A stretch of 64,000 nucleotides of DNA, from assembly GCF_051020955.1 (NCBI RefSeq), contig NW_027476313.1:186001-250000 (forward strand), read 5' to 3'. Position 1 is the stretch's first letter; every line of letters starts with the position of its first letter. The position numbers were made by a program, and so were the translations under genes. Shown here piece after piece: positions 58,901 through 64,000 of the stretch. Source of the stretch: Megalopta genalis (lineage: Eukaryota > Arthropoda > Insecta > Hymenoptera > Halictidae). The notes beneath the pieces were generated by a model. The model made no database searches. It saw nothing but the letters and a program-made list of their open reading frames with translations, and was not told the DNA's origin.

Positions 58901-61900
58901 AGCGAAAACATTTGTGTCGCACCACTTGTGTGTTTCGCATGCAGTTGAAGCAATATCACTTATATTCGCAAGTATTTGAAGCCAAATCATTCTGTTCGCA
59001 TGGATTTGAAGCTAAGCCATCTACTTCGCATTGTTTTGATGCTAAATCACGTGTTTCGCATGCATATAAAGCTAAATCATGTGTTTCGCTTGGATTTGTA
59101 GTTAACACGTTTGTTTCACATACAGTTGCAGCTCAATCATGTATATCACAAGTATTTGAAGCTGAACAATTTGTTTCGCATGAATATTATGTTAAACCAT
59201 GTGCTTCGCATGAATATGATTCTAAACGATGTGTTTCGCATGAATTTAAAGTTAAATCATTTATATCAAAATTATTTGAAACTAAACCATTTGTTTCTCA
59301 TGGTTTCGAAGATAAACCTTCTACTTCGCATGAATTTGAAGCTAAATCATATGTTTCGCTTGGATTTGAAAGTAACACGTCTGTTTCACATGCAGTTGAA
59401 GCTCAATCATGTATATCACAAGTATTTGAAGCTGAACAGTTTGTTTCGCATGAATATTATGTTAAACCATGTGTTTCGCATGAGTATTAAGCTAAACCAT
59501 GTGTTTGGAATGAATTTGAAGCTAAATCATGTGTTTCGCATGGATTTGAAGCTAACTGGTTTGTTTCGCCTGCATTTGAAGCTATATCACTTATATTCGC
59601 AGGTATTTGTTTTGCATGGATTAGAAGCTAACTCGTTGGTTTGCCTTCATTTGAAGCTATATCACTTATATCGCAAGTATATGAATCTAAATAATCTGTG
59701 TCGCATGGATTTGATGCTAATGCTTCTACTTCGCATTGATTTGAAGCTGAATCATGTGTTTCGCATGGATTTGAAGGTAACTCGTTTGTTTAGCATGCAG
59801 TTGAAGCTATCTCATGTATATCACAAGTATTTGAAGCTAATTCATTTTTAGCATGGATTTGAAGCTAAGCCTTCTACTTCGCATTGATTAGAAGCTAAAT
59901 CATATGTTTCGCATCGATTTGAAGCTAACTGGTTTGTTTCGCCTGCATTTGAAGCTATACCACTTATATTCGCAGGTATTTGTTTTGCATGTATTAGAAG
60001 CTAACTCGTTGGTTTGCCTTCATTTGAAGCTATATCACATATATCGCAAGTATATGAATCTAAATAATTTCGGTCGCATGGATTTGATGCTAATCCTTCT
60101 ACTTCGCATTGATTTGAAGCTAAATGATGTGTTTCGTATGGATTTGAAGATAACTCGTTTATTTAGCATGCAGTTAAAGTTAAATCATGTATATCACAAG
60201 TATTTGAAGCTAAAACATTTGTGTCGCACAACTTGTGTGTTTCGCATGCAGTTGAAGCAATATCACTTATATTCGCAAGTATTTGAAGCCAAATCATTCT
60301 GTTCGCATGGATTTGAAGCTAAGCCATCTACTTCGCATTGATTTGATGCTAAATCACGTGTTTCGCATGCATATAAAGCTAAATCATGTGTTTCGCTTGG
60401 ATTTGTAGTTAACACGTTTGTTTCACATACAGTTGCAGCTCAATCATGTATATCACAAGTATTTGAAGCTGAACAATTTGTTTCGCATGAATATTATGTT
60501 AAACCATGTGCTTCGCATGAATATGATTCTAAACGATGTGTTTCGCATGAATTTAAAGTTAAATCATTTATATCAAAATTATTTGAAACTAAACCATTTG
60601 TTTCTCATGGTTTCGAAGATAAACCTTCTACTTCGCATGAATTTGAAGCTAAATCATATGTTTCGCTTGGATTTGAAAGTAACACGTCTGTTTCACATGC
60701 AGTTGAAGCTCAATCATGTATATCACAAGTATTTGAAGCTGAACAGTTTGTTTCGCATGAATATTATGTTAAACCATGTGTTTCGCATGAGTATTAAGCT
60801 AAACCATGTGTTTGGAATGAATTTGAAGCTAAATCATGTGTTTCGCATGGATTTGAAGCTAACTCGTTTGTTTCGCATGGATTTGAAGCTAAATCATGTA
60901 TATAACAAGTATTTGAAGCTAATTCATTTTTTAGCATGGATTTGATGCTAATGCTTCTACTTCGCATTGATTTGAAGCTAAATCATGTGTTTCGCTTGGA
61001 TTTGAAGCTAACTTGTTTGTTTCGCATGCAGTTGGAGCTAAATCATGTATATCACAAGTATTTGAAGATAATCCATTTGTTTTGCAAGGATTCGAAAATC
61101 AGCCTTCTATTTCGCATTGATTTGAAGCTAAATCATGAGTTTCGCATGTATTTGAAGTTAAGCCTTCGACTTCGCATTCATTTGTAGCTAAATCATATGT
61201 TCCGCCTGGATTTCAAGATAACTCGATTGTTTCGCATGCAGTTGAAGCTCAATCATGTATATCTCAAGTATTTGAAGCTAAACCATTTGATTCGCATGGA
61301 TTTGATGCTAAGCCTTCTACTTCGCATTGATTTGAAGCTATATAAAGTGTTTCGTTTGGATATGAAGCAAACTCGTTTGTGTCGCATGCAGTTGAAGATA
61401 TATCACTTATGTTCGCAAGTATTTGAAGCTAAATCATTCGTTTCGCATCGATTTGAAAATAAGCCTTCTACTTCGCATTAATTTGGAGCTAAATCATGAT
61501 TTTCGCTTGAATTTGAAGCTAAGCCTCCTAGTTCGCATTGATTTGAAGAAAATCATGTGTTTGGCTTGGATTTGCAGCTAAATCGCTTGTTTCGCATGCA
61601 GTTGAAGCTGAATCATATATAAAACAAGTATTTGAAGCTAAACCCTTTGCTTCGCCTGGATTTGAACCTAATTCTTCTACTACGCATTGATTTGAAGTTA
61701 AATTATGTGTTACGCTGGGATTTGAAGCTGATTCGTTTGTTTCGCCTGCATTTGAAGCTATATCACTTATATCGAAAGTATTTGTAGCTAAACCATTTGT
61801 TTCGAATGTATTTCAAGCTAAGCCTTCCACTTCGAACTGATTTGAAACTAAGTAATGTGTTTCGCTTGGATTTCTTGCTAAAGCGTTTGTTTCGAGTGCA

Positions 61901-64000
61901 GTTGAAGCAACATCATGTATATCACAATTATTTGAGGGCTAAGCCATTTGTATCTCATGTTTTCGAAGCTAAGCCGTCTACTTCGCATTGATTTGAAGCT
62001 AAGTCATGTGTTTCTCATGGATTTGAAGCTAACACGTTTCTATCGCATGGATTTAAAGCTAACTCGTTTGTTTCGCCTGCATTTGAAGCTAAATCATGTA
62101 TATCACAAGTATTTGAAGCTAAACCATTTGTTTCGCATGGATTCGAAAGTAAGCCTTCTATTTCGCATTGAATTGGAGCTAAATCATGTGTTTCGCTTGG
62201 ATTTGAAGCTAACTTGTTTGATGTTTCATACAGGTGACGCCAAATCGTGTATAAAAAAAGTATTTGAAGCTAAATCATGCGTTTCGCATGGATTTGAATC
62301 TAACTCGTTTGTTTCGTATGCAGTTGAAGCTAAATCATGTTTATCACAAGTATCTGAATCTAAACCATCTGCTTCCCATGAATATTAAGCTAAACCATGT
62401 GTTTCGCATGAATTTGAAGCTAAGTCATTTGTTTCGCATGGATTTGATGCTATATCACTTGTATTCGCAAGTATTTGAAGCTAAACCATTCGCTTCGCAT
62501 GGATTTGAAGATAAGCCTTCAACTTCGCATTGATTTGTAGCTAAATCATGTGTTTCGCTTGGATTTGAAATCTGCTCGTTTGTTTCTCAGGCAGTTGAAG
62601 CTAAATCACGTATATCACAATTATTAGAAGCTAAACCATTCGTTTCGCATGGATTTGAAGCTAAGGCTTCTACTTCGCATTGACTTGAAGCTAAATCATG
62701 TGTTTCGCATGAATTTGAATATAACTCGTTTGTTTTGCTTGAATTCGAAGCTATATCACTTATATTCGCAAGTATTTGAAGTTCAATCATTCGTTTCGCA
62801 TGGATTTGAAGCTAAGGCTTCTAGTTCGCATTGATTTGAAGCTAAATCATATGTTTCGCATGGATTTGAAACTAACTCGTTTGTTTCTGATGCAGTTGAA
62901 TCTAAATAATGTATATCACATGTATTTGAAGCTTCTTCTTCGCATTGATTTTAAGCTAAATCGTGTGTTTCGCATGTATTCGAAGCTAACTCGTTTGTTT
63001 CGCCTGCATTTGAAGCTATATCACTTATATTCGCAAGTATTTGACGGTCAATCATTCGTTTCGCATGAATTTGAAGCTAAGCCTTCTACTTCGCTTTGAT
63101 TTGAAACTAAATCATGTGTTCTCTTGGATTTGAAGCTAACTCATTGTTTCGCATGCAGTTGAAGCTGAATCATGTTTATCACATGTATTGGAAGCAAAAC
63201 CATTTGATTCGCATGAATTTGAAACTAAATGATGTGGTTCACATAAATTGAAGCTGACTCGTTTGTTTCGCATGCATTTGAAGCTATATCACTTATATCG
63301 CAAGTATTTGAAGCTAAATCATTTGTGTCGCATGGATTTGAAGCTAAGCCTCCTACTTCGTATTGATTTGAAGCTAAATCATGTATTCGCTTGGATTTGT
63401 AGTCAACTCGTTTGTTTCGCCTGCAGTTGAAGTTAATTCATGTATATCACAATTATTTGAAGCTGAACCATTTGTTTCGCATGGATTTGAAGCTAAGCCT
63501 TCTACTTCGCATTCATTTGATGCTAAATCACGTGTTTCGCATTGATTTGAAGATAACTCGTTTGTTTCGCCTGCATTTGAAGCTAAATCATGTATATCAC
63601 AAGTATTTGAAGCAAAACCATTTGTTTTGCATTGATTTAAAGCTAAGCCTTCTACTTCGCATTGATTTGAAGCTAAATCTTGTGTTTCGCATGTATTCGA
63701 AGCTAACTCGTCTGATTCGCCTGCATTTGAAGCTATATCACTTATATTCGCAAGTATTTGACGGTCAATCATTCGTTTCGCGTGAATTTGAAGCTAAGCC
63801 TTCTACTTCGCATTGATTTGAATGTAAATCATGTGATTCACTTGGATTTGATGCTAACCCTTCTACTTCGCATTGATTTGAAGCTAAATCATGAATTTCG
63901 CTTGGATTTGTAGTTAACACGTTTGTTTCACATACAGTTGAAGCTCAATCATGTATATCACAAGTATTTGAAGCTGAACAATTTGTTTCGCATGAATATT
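55920..64000. repeat. block duplication, offset 6255 bp
   Basis: About 55920-57745 recurs at 62175-64000 at a constant 6255-bp offset, up to the window edge. The second copy probably continues outside. Between them lies the 1307-bp duplication. Confidence 0.85.
58340..60862. repeat. block duplication, offset 1307 bp
   Basis: About 58340-59555 recurs at 59647-60862. Shared unusual features are AATAATTTCGGTCGCATGG, GGTATTTGTTTTGCATG and a shortened unit CACNACTTGTGTGTTTCGC. Confidence 0.8.

Larger units (their letters stand above)
36927..64000. repeat. 30-bp satellite, array 2, with 150-bp pentamer higher-order units
   Basis: About 27 kb, continuing past the window edge. Monomers are 30 bp with the shared frame TTTGAAGCTAA...TTCGCATGGA. 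Five monomer types follow each other, distinguished by the variable part: GCCTTCTAC, ATCATGTGT, CTCGTTTGT, ATCATGTATATCACAAG and ACCATTTGT; for example the first type recurs at 43081 and 43231, exactly 150 bp apart. A sixth type, CTATATCACTTATATTCGCAAG, is 31 bp and shifts the phase. Long frames on + (511 codons at 41089-42624) and on - (298 codons at 41592-42488) are period-3 artefacts with decapeptide repeats. No host gene interrupts the array. Confidence 0.95.

Overview
This is eukaryotic, almost certainly insect DNA. Evidence: relics of insect-type Ty3/gypsy and R1-clade retroelements, TTAA-flanked piggyBac-type MITEs, long AT-rich non-coding tracts broken by small GC-rich islands, and very large tandem-repeat arrays. 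The style fits a hymenopteran, but nothing in the window fixes the species. I recognise no intact host protein-coding gene, no tRNA and no rRNA. Most long open frames are by-products of repeats whose period is a multiple of three.

Layout. 1-3.4 kb: AT-rich non-coding DNA with diverged tandem duplications. 3.4-7.2 kb: a nest of mobile elements. It holds a 215-bp TG...CA element (minus), the 3' end of an R1-like retroposon (minus), and a gypsy element (plus) whose LTR starts inside the R1 ORF2. The gypsy element stops in reverse transcriptase just before the YMDD catalytic aspartates, where a 30-bp satellite begins. 7.2-11.9 kb: three unrelated tandem arrays lie back to back: the 30-bp satellite, an ACGTT-rich array and a GTAGAG hexamer array. 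The last two each flip strand once internally. 11.9-36.1 kb: non-coding DNA with MITEs, a fold-back element, minisatellites, a third copy of the 215-bp element and a second R1 fragment. 36.2-36.9 kb: a second gypsy gag-protease fragment (minus). 36.9-64 kb: a 27-kb block of the same 30-bp satellite that runs off the window. Here it is organised into 150-bp pentamers and then into block duplications of about 0.3 to 6.3 kb.

The most striking item is the 215-bp element at 3418-3632 (-), 7361-7575 (+) and 17589-17805 (+). Each copy carries a TATA box and, about 30 nt further on, a complete type III hammerhead ribozyme architecture. Stem I is a perfect 6 bp, the CUGAUGA and GAAA cores are present, and loops I and II share an 11-nt Watson-Crick complementarity. 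Two copies have an intact core. The third has lost the cleavable nucleotide and one core base pair. TG/CA termini and 6-bp flanking duplications suggest solo LTRs of a small retrozyme- or TRIM-like element; a DNA-transposon reading with an 8-bp target duplication is also possible.

The gypsy and satellite stories are linked. Both satellite blocks begin at a broken copy of the same gypsy family, so the two blocks may descend from one another or share a breakage history.
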